Assembly (NCBI RefSeq): GCF_024448895.1
Contig: NZ_JAMOIC010000003.1
Location: forward strand, 62,001 to 126,000
Length of the DNA stretch: 64,000 nt
Direction of reading: 5' to 3'
Source: Stutzerimonas stutzeri
Lineage (GTDB): Bacteria > Pseudomonadota > Gammaproteobacteria > Pseudomonadales > Pseudomonadaceae
Positions 46,642 through 55,260 of the stretch are shown here, piece by piece (the stretch's first letter is position 1; each line of letters opens with the position of its first letter). Both the position numbers and the translations under genes were made by a program. The notes beneath the pieces were generated by a model that had not been told where the DNA came from, made no database searches, and saw nothing but the letters and a program-made list of their open reading frames with translations.

Positions 46642-47218
46642 TTCACATCCAATCGGGAAGCCCGACGTTCGACAAACAACCGCCAGCGAGGCGGACCACA
46701 GTTGTTCGCGGGGAATCCCCGCGGCGCCAATTGCATGGCGCAGCACAGTACGGGCGTGTTGGATGCGATTTATATGCCGGACTGCGACTCGGATTCTCAG
46801 GCTCCGATAGCCGGCGAGAATACGACAAGTGCCATCATGCAAACGGCCACTCGACGAATGGCGGACAGGTTTGCGACGAATGACAGTGCAGGTTTGGGAA
46901 CCGAAACGGCGCGGCGCACTCGTTGTGGTTCCCAGAGGCTTCGAGTGCGCCGTTAGGCTCGTATTGGCGAAACGACCATGAGCTACGCTGAAGTCATGCC
47001 TGCCTCTGTTTTGCCCCGCCAAGCGCGGACGATGGCGAATTGCCGCGTGACGCGGAGCGTCACAGAGTGCGTTCCCACGGAGCGCGTGGGAACGTTTAAC
47101 GATTAGCTATCTGCCCGGTTCGTTCACCCTGGCGTGGGATGGCGTTGAGCGAAGCGATACCCATCGAGCGTGTACCGCGTAGGTCTCAAATGCCTACACC
47201 GTGCCCCCCACTCTATGG
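46642..47218. other. 577-bp intergenic region with two tandem hairpins
   Basis: It lies between the FtsH-like start and the cytochrome c stop. The only clear structure is the hairpin pair at 47047-47093. The FtsH-like promoter must lie in the first part. I find no open frame with convincing codon use, and no RNA gene. Confidence 0.5.
47047..47093. repeat. Twin-hairpin dispersed repeat
   Basis: GTGACGC-GGA-GCGTCAC (47047-47063) is followed after seven bases by GTTCCCAC-GGAGCGC-GTGGGAAC (47071-47093). Both are perfect stems. I recognise the pair as a common intergenic repeat of Pseudomonas and relatives. Confidence 0.7.
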
Positions 47219-48460
47219 TCAGTGACCTTCGTTCCGTCGCTCCGCAATCGTTTCCGGTTTCAAGTCGCCAGCCTGCGAGCCGAAGTGGCTGAGCATGAAA
47301 TTGCTCAGGGCCGATACCTCTCGATCATTGAAATGGCGACTGAATGCCGGCATCAGGTGGTGCCCGCTTGGCCCGTGGAGGGCGTCGCCCTTCAGGATCA
47401 CCTGGACCAGATTCAAGCCGTTCGGATCGTTCAGCGTACGGAGGCCTCGTAGTGAGGCGTAGTCACTCTGGCGTCCGCTGCCGTCCCACTGGTGACAGCT
47501 GGCGCAGGCGTCTGCGAAGAGCTTCTGGCCTAGAGGGTGACGGCTCTCGGCCGGTGGTTCGTTCGCCAGGGCTCTGGCTTCGGGACGTTTGACCTCAGCC
47601 GGCTGGCCTGGCACGGACTTGAGATAGATCACCATCGCCTGGATGTCCTCAGGCGTCAGGTGTCGCAAGCTGTGGTTGACCACCTCGGCCATCGGCCCGC
47701 CCGCGACGCCGTAGCCCGGGGCGACGCCCGTTGCCATGTAGCTGGCGAGTGCTTCATCCGGCCAGCCGCCGATTCCGCTCTGTTCGTCACCGGTGATGTT
47801 CCAGGCTGCCCAGCCCTGGATGGTGGTGCCGCCGAGCGCCTCGGAGCCTTTCTTCGCCTGCATGAAGTTACGTGGCGTGTGGCACTCGCCGCAGTGGCCG
47901 GGACCTTCCACGAGATAGGCGCCGCGATTCCACTGTTCGGACTGTTCAGCGTCCGGCTCGAAGCGTTCGTCATCGAGGAACAGCATGTTCCACAAGGCGA
48001 TGCCCCAGCGCTGGTTGAACGGGAAGCCGATGTCGTTCTCCTTGTTCGGCTGGTTCACCGGCTCCAGGCTGAACAGATAAGCCTTGATCGCCAGAATGTC
48101 TTCCCGCGGCATCAGCGTGTAGGAGGTGTACGGAAACGCCGGGTAGTAGTGTTTGCCGTCCGGCCCGACGCCCTGCTGCATGGCTTCGACGAAGTCGTCG
48201 TCGCTCCAGTTGCCAATGCCGGTCTCCTTGTCCGGGGTGATGTTCGTCGTATAAAGGGTGCCGAAGGGCATTTTGACCGGCAGGCCGCCGGCATAGGGCT
48301 TGCCGCCTTCGGTTACGTGGCAGGCCAGACAATCGGCGGCCTGGGTCAGATACTCGCCGCGTTCAAGCAATGCCTGGTCGGTGGGTTGTGCGAGGGATGC
48401 GCCAGCGCAAACGGCAAGCGCAGCACCCAGCAGCCCGCGGCGGGAAAGTCGAATCGTCAT
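47219..48460 (-). CDS. Tri-haem cytochrome c subunit of a molybdenum dehydrogenase
   Basis: A 413-residue exported cytochrome with three c-type haem sites: CLACH (about 44), CGECH (about 195) and CASCH (about 320). The layout is that of the cytochrome subunit of membrane alcohol/aldehyde and gluconate dehydrogenases. A twin-arginine-like signal, SRRGLLGAALAV, leads it; Sec use is also possible. It is the last gene after the 2Fe-2S and molybdopterin subunits, with a 10-bp gap, and would take their electrons to the respiratory chain. Confidence 0.9.
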   Translation of the reverse strand: MTIRLSRRGLLGAALAVCAGASLAQPTDQALLERGEYLTQAADCLACHVTEGGKPYAGGLPVKMPFGTLYTTNITPDKETGIGNWSDDDFVEAMQQGVGPDGKHYYPAFPYTSYTLMPREDILAIKAYLFSLEPVNQPNKENDIGFPFNQRWGIALWNMLFLDDERFEPDAEQSEQWNRGAYLVEGPGHCGECHTPRNFMQAKKGSEALGGTTIQGWAAWNITGDEQSGIGGWPDEALASYMATGVAPGYGVAGGPMAEVVNHSLRHLTPEDIQAMVIYLKSVPGQPAEVKRPEARALANEPPAESRHPLGQKLFADACASCHQWDGSGRQSDYASLRGLRTLNDPNGLNLVQVILKGDALHGPSGHHLMPAFSRHFNDREVSALSNFMLSHFGSQAGDLKPETIAERRNEGH

Positions 48461-48470
48461 GCTGGGTTCC

Positions 48471-50684
48471 TCAAATCACGTAGTAGCCGGCGCGAGCCAG
48501 CGGCAGGCGGCGGATGCGAGTGCCACTGGCGGTGGCAAGGGCATTGACCAGTGCCGGCGCGATCATCGCAGTGCCGGCTTCGCCGACGCCACCTGGCGCT
48601 TCGCGGCTTTCGACGATGTAGGTTTCCACCGAAGGCGCATCGCTGATGCGCAGCTGGCGGTAGTCGTGGAAGTTGGTCTGTTCGACGCGGCCTTTGCTGA
48701 CGGTTATTTCGTTGAACAGCGCTGCGGACAAGCCGAACAGCGTTCCGCCCTCGACCTGCGACTTGACCGACACAGGGTTCATGACCTGCCCGCAATCGAT
48801 CGCGACCACCAGTCGCTTGAGCTTGATGCCCTTGTCCTCGGTTACCTGCAGCTCGACAACCGTGGCGAGGAAACTGCCGAACACCTCCTGCACTGCCACG
48901 CCGCGGCCGTGACCGGCTTCCAGCGGTTCGCTCCAGCCGGCCTTTTCGGCCGCCAGGCGCAGCACCGCCTGGGCGCGGGGATGCTTGCCGAGCAATTCCA
49001 TACGGTATTCCACCGGATCTCGGTCGACGCTGCGCGCGACCTCGTCGATGAAGCTTTCCAGCATGTAGGTGCTACGCAGAGGGCCGACGCCTCGCCACCA
49101 GGATTGATGCAGCGCCTTGGGCGGCACCGGCACGTAATTCACGCGCAGGTTGGGCATGGCGTAGATCGGATGCATCGCCACCTCGACCGCATCGCCGTCC
49201 AGGCCGTTTTCCGGTACGGCGGCCGGGGCGAAGCGTGCCAGCACGGAGGCGCCGGCAATGGTATGGCGCCAGCCCTGCAGGCGTCCCTCGGCGTCCAGCG
49301 CGGCGGAGAACCGGTCGATGTAGTGCGGCCGGTACATGTCGTGGGTGGTGTCTTCCTCGCGCGTCCAGGTCAGCTTGATCGGATAGTCCACCTTCGCAGC
49401 GATGGCCACGGCCTGGTGGATGAAGTCCACTTCCAGCCGCCGACCAAATGCGCCACCGATGAGCTGGTTGTTGACGATGATCTGTTCAGCAGGACGCCCA
49501 GAGGCTTCGGACGCAGCGGTCTGCGCGCGCACCGGCACCTGGGTGCCGACCCAGAGTTCCACTGCGTCCGGGCGAACCTGGGCGACGCAGGTCATAGGCT
49601 CCAGCGCGGCGTGGGCCAGGAAGGGCATCTGGTATTCGGCTTCGAAGGTCTTGGCCGCATCCTTGAGTGCCTGGTCAATGTCGCCCTGTTCGTTGGCGAT
49701 GGCGCCGGTTTTGTCCAGCGCCTCCTTGATCTCGCGCTCCATCTGCGCCGAGTCGATGCTGGCGTTGTCGCCATAATCCCATTCGATCTCAAGTGCGCGC
49801 ACGCCGGCGAAGGTGGCCCAGGTGTGCTCGCCGATTACCGCCACGGCGTTGTCCAGACGGATCACATCGATCACGCCAGAAACGGCTCTCGCGGCGCGCT
49901 CATCGACATTGCGCACGGTGCCGCCAAGCACCGGGCAGGCGCGGGCGGAGGCGTACTTCATCCCCGGCACCACCAGATCGATAGTGAAACGCGCGCTGCC
50001 GTTGACCTTGGCGGGGGTGTCCAGGCGTCGGGTTGGTTTGCCGATCAGCTTGAACTGCTCGGCGGGTTTGAGTGGGATGTTTTCCGGTACCGGCAGCTTC
50101 GAGGCGTCCTCGACCAGCTCGCCGTAGCCGAAGCTCTGACCGTCTGGACCGAGCACCCGGCCGTTCTCCGCACGCAATCCATCGACGCCGACTTGCCAGC
50201 GTTGTGCCGCGACCTGGATCAACAACAGTCGCGCAGCGGCGCCGGCCTGGCGCAACGGCTCCCAGTTGCTGCGGATCGAGGTCGAGCCGCCGGTCGCCTG
50301 GAAGTTGAGCAACTTGTCGTTATAGATTTCCTCGTTCGGCGGCGCTTCCTTCAGGGTGATCTGGTCGAGGCTGACTTCCAGCTCCTCGGCCACCATCACC
50401 GCCAGCCCGCTCTGGGCGCCTTGGCCCATTTCGATCTTCGGCACGGTGAAGGTCACCTGGCCGTCGCGATCGATACTGATGAAGGCGTCCAGCGCGGTAG
50501 CGTTGGACATCGGCTGATCTTCCGGGCCCTCGTTCAGCACCTGTTCGGCAAAACTGCGACCGGCGAAGGGGAATGAAAAACCGATGACCAGCCCGCCGAG
50601 TGCGAGGCTGCTGATTTTCAGAAGGGTCCGGCGTGAGGGGGATTGCAGGGTCGTGTCCGGCTTGGTCATCTCGCGCATCCTCAT
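48471..50684 (-). CDS. Molybdopterin-binding subunit (IorB-like)
   Basis: A 737-residue molybdenum hydroxylase large subunit of the IorB/isoquinoline 1-oxidoreductase and aldehyde dehydrogenase type. It starts with a Tat signal, [15 protein letters not shown], which exports the folded cofactor protein. [12 protein letters not shown] and [18 protein letters not shown] (with the catalytic Glu) are molybdenum-site motifs; [17 protein letters not shown] is common in IorB-like sequences. Translation may start at ATG 50684, which overlaps the 2Fe-2S stop as ATGA, or at 50669. The substrate is unknown. Confidence 0.9.
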   Translation of the reverse strand: MRMREMTKPDTTLQSPSRRTLLKISSLALGGLVIGFSFPFAGRSFAEQVLNEGPEDQPMSNATALDAFISIDRDGQVTFTVPKIEMGQGAQSGLAVMVAEELEVSLDQITLKEAPPNEEIYNDKLLNFQATGGSTSIRSNWEPLRQAGAAARLLLIQVAAQRWQVGVDGLRAENGRVLGPDGQSFGYGELVEDASKLPVPENIPLKPAEQFKLIGKPTRRLDTPAKVNGSARFTIDLVVPGMKYASARACPVLGGTVRNVDERAARAVSGVIDVIRLDNAVAVIGEHTWATFAGVRALEIEWDYGDNASIDSAQMEREIKEALDKTGAIANEQGDIDQALKDAAKTFEAEYQMPFLAHAALEPMTCVAQVRPDAVELWVGTQVPVRAQTAASEASGRPAEQIIVNNQLIGGAFGRRLEVDFIHQAVAIAAKVDYPIKLTWTREEDTTHDMYRPHYIDRFSAALDAEGRLQGWRHTIAGASVLARFAPAAVPENGLDGDAVEVAMHPIYAMPNLRVNYVPVPPKALHQSWWRGVGPLRSTYMLESFIDEVARSVDRDPVEYRMELLGKHPRAQAVLRLAAEKAGWSEPLEAGHGRGVAVQEVFGSFLATVVELQVTEDKGIKLKRLVVAIDCGQVMNPVSVKSQVEGGTLFGLSAALFNEITVSKGRVEQTNFHDYRQLRISDAPSVETYIVESREAPGGVGEAGTAMIAPALVNALATASGTRIRRLPLARAGYYVI

Positions 50685-51133
50685 GCTTGGGCGACGCGCT
50701 TGATGGCGCTGCGGATGCGGGTGTAGGTACAGCAGCGGCAGAGATTGCCAGCCATACCCTGATCGATGGCCTTGTCATCGGGCTGCGGATTCTTCTCCAG
50801 CAGCGCGACGGCCGACATGATCTGCCCACACTGGCAGTAACCGCACTGCACCACCTCGTCTTCCAACCATGCTTGTTGCACCTGCTGGCCCAGATCGGTG
50901 TTGCCGATGCTTTCGATGGTCACGACCTTGCGATCCTTCACCTCACCCACCGGCAACACGCACGAGCGCGCTGCCTGGCCGTCAAGGTGGACGGTGCAGG
51001 CGCCGCATTGGGCAATGCCGCAACCGTACTTGCTGCCCGTCAGGCCCAGCACATCGCGCAGGACCCAGAGCAGGGGCATATCGTCAGGAACGTCGACCTC
51101 GAGGTCGGCGCCGTTGATGGAAAGTGTCAGCAT
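50681..51133 (-). CDS. 2Fe-2S subunit (IorA-like)
   Basis: A 150-residue iron-sulfur subunit of a molybdenum hydroxylase. The plant-type [2Fe-2S] motif is [15 protein letters not shown] with Cys downstream (ARSC), and the second helical cluster is [13 protein letters not shown] with CRCCTYTRI. It has no signal and probably leaves the cell bound to the Tat-signalled partner. It is the first gene of the three-gene unit and is read before the large subunit and cytochrome. Confidence 0.92.
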   Translation of the reverse strand: MLTLSINGADLEVDVPDDMPLLWVLRDVLGLTGSKYGCGIAQCGACTVHLDGQAARSCVLPVGEVKDRKVVTIESIGNTDLGQQVQQAWLEDEVVQCGYCQCGQIMSAVALLEKNPQPDDKAIDQGMAGNLCRCCTYTRIRSAIKRVAQA

Positions 51134-51279
51134 TGTGGAGGGACCTCACGTCAGGCTCTAAAGCGGCGCGCTTATGGTTGGTTTGATGCGCGCTCAAGAA
51201 CGAGACAACAGGCGAGGCGAAAGTTGCCCACCGGGTGACAATAAAGAGTCAGATGGACCCGAACGGGCCGTTGCGGCGA

Positions 51280-52390
51280 TCAGGCTTCAATAACCTCCGG
51301 CAGAGGCACCATCGATGCTTGCTGCGAGCGCAGTGACAAGCTTGCCGCGGCCCGGCGGGCGATGGTCTGGTAGGTCTGGGCGAGGCTCCCATGCGGATCA
51401 GCGATGACCACCGGAAGTCCATCATCGGCGCCAATGCGGATGCGCATGTCCAATGGCAGCTCGCCAAGCAATTCGCTGCCGTACTGATCAGCCATGCGCC
51501 ATGCGCCGAGCGCCGCCGCTACCGAAAATGTGCTCCTCGTGCCCGCACTGACTGCAGACATGCAGGCTCATGTTCTCGATGATGCCGAGCACCGGCACGT
51601 TGACCTTCTCGAACATGCGCAGGCCCTTGCGAGCGTCGAGGAGGGCGAGGTCCTGCGGCGTGGTGACGATCAGCGCCGCGGAAACCGGCATCCGCTGCGC
51701 CAGGGTCAGGTGGATGTCGCCGGTGCCGGGCGGCAGATCAACGATCAGGTAGTCGAGTTCTTGCCAATTGGTCTCCTGGAGCAGGCGGGTCAGGGCCTGA
51801 GTGATCATTGGGCCGCGCCAGATCACCGGCGCTTCGTCATCGACCAGAAAGCCGATCGACATGCATTGCAGTCCGTGGCCGAGCATCGGCTGCAGCTTGC
51901 CGTCGCGGCTATCCGGTATGCCGGATAGCCCCAGCAGGCGTGGCTGGCTGGGGCCGTAGAGATCGGCGTCGAGCATGCCGACCCGTGCGCCGTCAGCGGC
52001 AAGGGCGAGCGCGAGGTTCGTCGCGGTGGTGGATTTGCCCACGCCCCCCTTACCCGAAGCGACTGCAATCATATGCTTTACGCCTGGCACGGCCTGAGCT
52101 GTGACAGGCGCGGTCGAGACCGTCCAGTCGATATCGACCGTTACCGCTGTTGCCTGGGTATGGGCCAGCAGCAGCGCTTGCAGGGCCCTGCTCAGCGCGT
52201 GCCGATAGCCATCTGCGGGAAAGCCCAGCGATAGCGCGAGGTGCAGGTGCGTCCCCTCGACCTGGAGCGCACGTACCGCTCCGGCGCTGACCAGGTCGCA
52301 ACCCAGAAAGGGTTCAGTCCACTGGCCCAACGCCTGCTCGGCCTGGGCGCAGAGGTCGCGTTCGGACGTCTTCAATGTGATCAGGCTCAT
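51280..52390 (-). pseudogene. apbC: mrp/apbC (Fe-S carrier ATPase), frameshifted by a 7-bp duplication
   Basis: Mrp/ApbC is a P-loop ATPase that carries [4Fe-4S] clusters. The first frame (start 52390, AGGAG upstream) holds an N-terminal DUF59/MIP18-like domain, then Walker A ASGKGGVGKSTTATN, MLDADLYGPSQPRLLG, DYLIVDLPPGTGD and the cluster-binding pair CSQCG. It then stops after GGARRMAHG, at 51488. The missing C-terminus continues in another frame, from RMADQYGSELLGELPLDM to PLPEVIEA. Deleting one copy of the 7-bp tandem repeat at 51491-51504 restores a 367-residue protein of normal length. The truncated product has about 300 residues. It may be a real mutation or a sequencing/assembly error. 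Confidence 0.85.
51491..51504. repeat. 7-bp tandem duplication that breaks mrp
   Basis: GCCATGC occurs twice in a row (51491-51497 and 51498-51504). A single copy would keep the mrp reading frame. The extra seven bases shift it and bring in a stop four residues later. Confidence 0.85.
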
Positions 52391-52436
52391 GGCACGCTCC
52401 TGGGGTTTGGCCCGTAAGAAAGATGTTATCCGTGCA

Positions 52437-52496
52437 TAGGAGCGAGCCTGTTCGCGAGCAGACAAAGGCAGCGCTTCGCGAGCAAGTTCGCTCCTA
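52437..52496. repeat. REP-like inverted repeat between mrp and fpr
   Basis: TAGGAGCGAGCCTGTTCGCG at 52437-52456 is met by an imperfect reverse complement, CGCGAGCAAGTTCGCTCCTA at 52477-52496. This is a Pseudomonas REP variant (the TAGGAGCGA type) in a facing pair, with a short spacer. Confidence 0.75.
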
Positions 52497-52509
52497 GGGT
52501 TCGGTGCGG

Positions 52510-53286
52510 CTACTTCTCGACGAAGGCGCGCTCGATCACGTAGTCGCCGGGCTCGCCTTGCTGTGCGGAGGCTTCGAAGCCCGTCGAGTCGAGCATGCCG
52601 GTCAGCGCATCGAGCATGGCTGGACTGCCGCAGAGCATCACCCGGTCGCTGTCCTTGTTCAGCGGCGGAAGGCCGATGTCGGCGGCGAGCCGGCCGGTTT
52701 CCACCAGGGTGGTGATGCGGCCCTGGTTGCGGAACGGCTCGCGGGTGACCGTGGGGTAGTAGATGAGCTTCTCGCGCACCTCATCGCCGAGGAATTCTTG
52801 TTCTGGCAGTTCATGGGTCAGGTAGTCGTGGTAGGCCAGCTCACTGACCTCGCGCACGCAGTGCACCAGTACGATCTTGTCGAAGCGCTCATACGCCTCC
52901 GGGTCACGGACGATGCTCATGAACGGCGCGAGGCCAGTGCCGGTGCCGAATAGGTAGAGGTGCTTGCCGGGTCGAAGATCATGCATCACCAGCGTCCCGA
53001 CCGGCTTGCGGCTCACCAGAATCGGGTCGCCCTCCTTGAGATGCTGCAGGCGCGACGTGAGCGGGCCATCCGGCACCTTGATGCTGAGGAACTCCAGGTG
53101 CTCGTCGTGATTGGCACTGACGATGCTGTAGGCGCGCATCAGGGGCTTGCCCTCGACACCGAGGCCGATCATCACGAAGTGACCATTCTCGAAGCGCAGC
53201 CCCGGATCGCGGGTGGTGGTAAAGCTGAACAGGGTGTCGTTCCAGTGACGAACGCTGAGAACGCTTTCGGTACCGATTGCAGCCAT
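52510..53286 (-). CDS. fpr: Ferredoxin-NADP(+) reductase
   Basis: A 258-residue FAD flavoprotein of the bacterial Fpr type. The FAD-binding site shows LMRAYSIVSANHDEHLEFLSIKV (RxYS) and the NADP site YLFGTGTGLAPFMSIVRD, with LCGSPAM near the C-terminus. It can reduce ferredoxin with NADPH or the reverse. The start at 53286 has GGAGG eight bases upstream. It is the last gene of the probable AprA-like unit, after the exporter by 44 bp, and could power the ferredoxins there; it may also serve general needs, since pseudomonads use Fpr in stress response. Confidence 0.93.
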   Translation of the reverse strand: MAAIGTESVLSVRHWNDTLFSFTTTRDPGLRFENGHFVMIGLGVEGKPLMRAYSIVSANHDEHLEFLSIKVPDGPLTSRLQHLKEGDPILVSRKPVGTLVMHDLRPGKHLYLFGTGTGLAPFMSIVRDPEAYERFDKIVLVHCVREVSELAYHDYLTHELPEQEFLGDEVREKLIYYPTVTREPFRNQGRITTLVETGRLAADIGLPPLNKDSDRVMLCGSPAMLDALTGMLDSTGFEASAQQGEPGDYVIERAFVEK

Positions 53287-53330
53287 GGGCCAATCCTCCA
53301 ACAGTAAGTAGAACGAGGCAGTAGAAATCG

Positions 53331-54338
53331 TCAGGGCGAGGCCATTGCCAGCATCGCCATTGCGCTGAGCAGCAGGCCGCCGCTGAGCAATACGAGAAGC
53401 AGCATCGGGCGCCAGCCCTGGGCAAGCAGTGCGCCCAGCGTGGTGCGCATGCCGAGCGCAGCCATGGTCATCAGCAGGAAGGCATTGGAGGCGGTAACCA
53501 GCACATCACGCAGGCCGGTCGGTAGCCAACCGAGGCTGTTCAGGCCAAACAGCGCCAGGAAACCCAGCAGAAACAGGGGAAGCTCGGCGCTGCCGGAATC
53601 TTCCCGGTGAAGCAGGAAGCCGAGCAGCAGTACCAGCGGCGCCAGCAGCGCTACGCGCAGTAGTTTGGTCAGCGTTGCGATATCGCCGGCGCTGTCGGAT
53701 ACCAAATAGCCGGCACCAGCGGCCTGGGCTACGTCGTGGATGCTGGCGCCGAGCAGCAGTCCGCTTTCGATCTCGGTGTAGCCGAGGGTGCTGAGTAAAG
53801 GTGGATATACCAGCATCGAGAGCGTGCCTAGCGCGGTGACGCCGACGACCACGCCCAGCAGTCGCCGGTCCTCCAGCCTGCCAGCAGGAATCACCGCCGC
53901 CACGGCAATCGCCGCCGACACGCCGCAGATTGCCACTGCGACCCCTGCGACGAGGCTGTGTAGGGTCGGCAGTCCCAGCCAGCGACCAAATAGCAATGCG
54001 GCACCGATAACCAGCGGCACGCTGGTCAGCACCATCACCACCGGCAGGCTGCCAACGGTGAGCAGTTGTTCTACGCCGATACGCGCGCCCAACAGCGCCA
54101 CACCAATGCGCAATACCTGCCGGCTGCAGAAGGTCACGCCAGGTTGCATCCGCGCATCGGCGGCTTGATTGGCGAAGCCAAAACCCAGCAGCAGAACCAG
54201 CATCAGCGCGGGCGCCGAGTAGTGATCGGCAAGAAAGCTGCCGGCCAGTGCCAGCACCGCGCACAGTGCTGCGCCGGGGTAGAGCCGGCGCAGCGTGGCG
54301 AAAGGCGGTGCGAGCAGTTGCTGGGCGCGGGTGTTCAT
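53331..54338 (-). CDS. YeiH-family putative sulfate exporter
   Basis: A 335-residue membrane protein of the YeiH (UPF0324/PSE) family with about 10-11 helices. GVALLGARIGVEQLLTVG, ICGVSAAIAVAAVIPAG and LLGASIHDVAQAAGAGYLVS are family blocks. The family is annotated as putative sulfate or sulfonate exporter, with scant direct proof. Its ATG overlaps the DUF971 gene stop (ATGA). Its place in a cluster with a sulfonate-type importer and an AprA-like enzyme suits a role in removing sulfite or sulfate. Confidence 0.88.
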   Translation of the reverse strand: MNTRAQQLLAPPFATLRRLYPGAALCAVLALAGSFLADHYSAPALMLVLLLGFGFANQAADARMQPGVTFCSRQVLRIGVALLGARIGVEQLLTVGSLPVVMVLTSVPLVIGAALLFGRWLGLPTLHSLVAGVAVAICGVSAAIAVAAVIPAGRLEDRRLLGVVVGVTALGTLSMLVYPPLLSTLGYTEIESGLLLGASIHDVAQAAGAGYLVSDSAGDIATLTKLLRVALLAPLVLLLGFLLHREDSGSAELPLFLLGFLALFGLNSLGWLPTGLRDVLVTASNAFLLMTMAALGMRTTLGALLAQGWRPMLLLVLLSGGLLLSAMAMLAMASP

Positions 54339-54646
54339 TGCAGGCGCTCTCCCAGTTCGCGCAGATAAGCCCAGGGATACAGGCCCCGGTAATGCCCGTC
54401 GCTGAAATGGAACTGCACACCGCTGACGCCGGACACTTCCAGCCGGTCGACGCCTACGTCGGCATCGATCAGGCTCAGCACGCCGCGCTGTTGCGCCTGG
54501 GCACACATCGAGCATGCACAGGACTTGCGCAGCGCCAGGCAGCTCAATTGGCTGCGCACACCGTCGGGCCAAAGCACTTCGAGCATCTTTAGCGCCTTGC
54601 GCAGGCGGATTTCCGTAGGGGGTGCGGTCAGGATCTGAGCGGTCAT
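54335..54646 (-). CDS. DUF971 domain protein
   Basis: A 103-residue protein with a DUF971 (GBBH-like) fold. Key segments are LEVLWPDGVRSQLSCLALR, the CACSMC cluster near the middle and QFHFSDGHYRGLYPWAYLREL at the end. DUF971 occurs beside or fused to Mrp and in Fe-S or carnitine hydroxylase proteins. The three cysteines here (CACSMC) might hold metal. GAGGAG is eight bases upstream of the ATG at 54646. It overlaps the exporter gene by four bases. Confidence 0.85.
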   Translation of the reverse strand: MTAQILTAPPTEIRLRKALKMLEVLWPDGVRSQLSCLALRKSCACSMCAQAQQRGVLSLIDADVGVDRLEVSGVSGVQFHFSDGHYRGLYPWAYLRELGERLQ

Positions 54647-54656
54647 GGGTAACTCC

Positions 54657-54851
54657 TCAAGCAATCCGGGTAATGGAAATCAACAGTCGCGGCGGGTAGC
54701 CGTCCAGGACCATCAGCGACGGCGTTTCCGGCGTTCTGACAGAGCGGCTTTGGTCCTCTACCGGCCGTGCGCTGCCGGTGAGCGCGGCGCTGCCGATCAC
54801 CAGAGCCAGCAACGCGCGACGAAGCCAACTCGTCATGACAAGTTCGGGCAT
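54657..54851 (-). CDS. Small possibly exported protein, unknown
   Basis: A 64-residue open frame between the 7Fe ferredoxin and DUF971 genes. From Met6 it reads MTSWLRRALLALVIGSAALTG, a fair signal peptide with cleavage near SARP, leaving a short mature peptide ending RLLISITRIA. GGAG lies nine bases before the ATG at 54851, inside the end of the ferredoxin gene. It sits snugly in the operon with no spare sequence, which argues for a real gene, but I do not recognise any family. Confidence 0.5.
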   Translation of the reverse strand: MPELVMTSWLRRALLALVIGSAALTGSARPVEDQSRSVRTPETPSLMVLDGYPPRLLISITRIA

Positions 54852-54854
54852 GCT

Positions 54855-55178
54855 TCAGCGCTCCAGAAACTGCAGCTTGTCGCTCTGGTCCACCCAGGTG
54901 TCTGCCTCGGCCAGCGGGCTGTTGGTCTGGGTGATCACCGGCCAGACCTCGGCCAGTTCGGCGTTGAGTTCGATGAAGTGGGTCTGGTCGGCGGGCAACG
55001 CGTTATCGGCGAAGATCGCATCGGCCGGGCACTCCGGTGCACAGAGGCTGCAGTCGATGCAGGTCTCGGGGTTGATCACCAGGAAGTTAGGGCCTTCATG
55101 GAAGCAGTCGACCGGGCAGACTTCGACGCAGTCGGTGTATTTGCAGCGGATGCAGTTCTCTGTCACTACATAGGTCAT
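54855..55178 (-). CDS. fdxA: Ferredoxin FdxA (7Fe type)
   Basis: A 107-residue ferredoxin of the Azotobacter FdI/7Fe group. The first site, [17 protein letters not shown], fits a [3Fe-4S] plus shared-Cys design, and the second, [12 protein letters not shown], a [4Fe-4S]. The long C-terminal tail ([19 protein letters not shown]) is typical. FdxA is a housekeeping ferredoxin in pseudomonads; here it lies inside the AprA-like unit, where it may exchange electrons with Fpr and the AprB-like protein. Confidence 0.93.
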   Translation of the reverse strand: MTYVVTENCIRCKYTDCVEVCPVDCFHEGPNFLVINPETCIDCSLCAPECPADAIFADNALPADQTHFIELNAELAEVWPVITQTNSPLAEADTWVDQSDKLQFLER

Positions 55179-55217
55179 GTCGTAGGCTCCTCTGGTGCGC
55201 CTCGCCCCTCACCCCAG

Positions 55218-55239
55218 CCCTCTCCCCTAGGGGAGAGGG
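55218..55239. repeat. 22-bp perfect palindrome
   Basis: A perfect 22-base palindrome with centre CTCCCCTAGGGGAG lies between the HEAT-repeat and fdxA genes. The sequence forms a cruciform or hairpin with no loop; similar CTCCCCTAGGGGAG elements are frequent in Pseudomonas intergenic DNA. It is a probable dispersed repeat. Confidence 0.65.
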
Positions 55240-55260
55240 GGCGGAAGCACAGCGCGGACC

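Noticed and set aside
48300-50576. A 758-residue plus-strand open frame
   Set aside because: It is antisense to the molybdopterin subunit and cytochrome gene, which have clear motifs. Composition and lack of any family point to a shadow frame.
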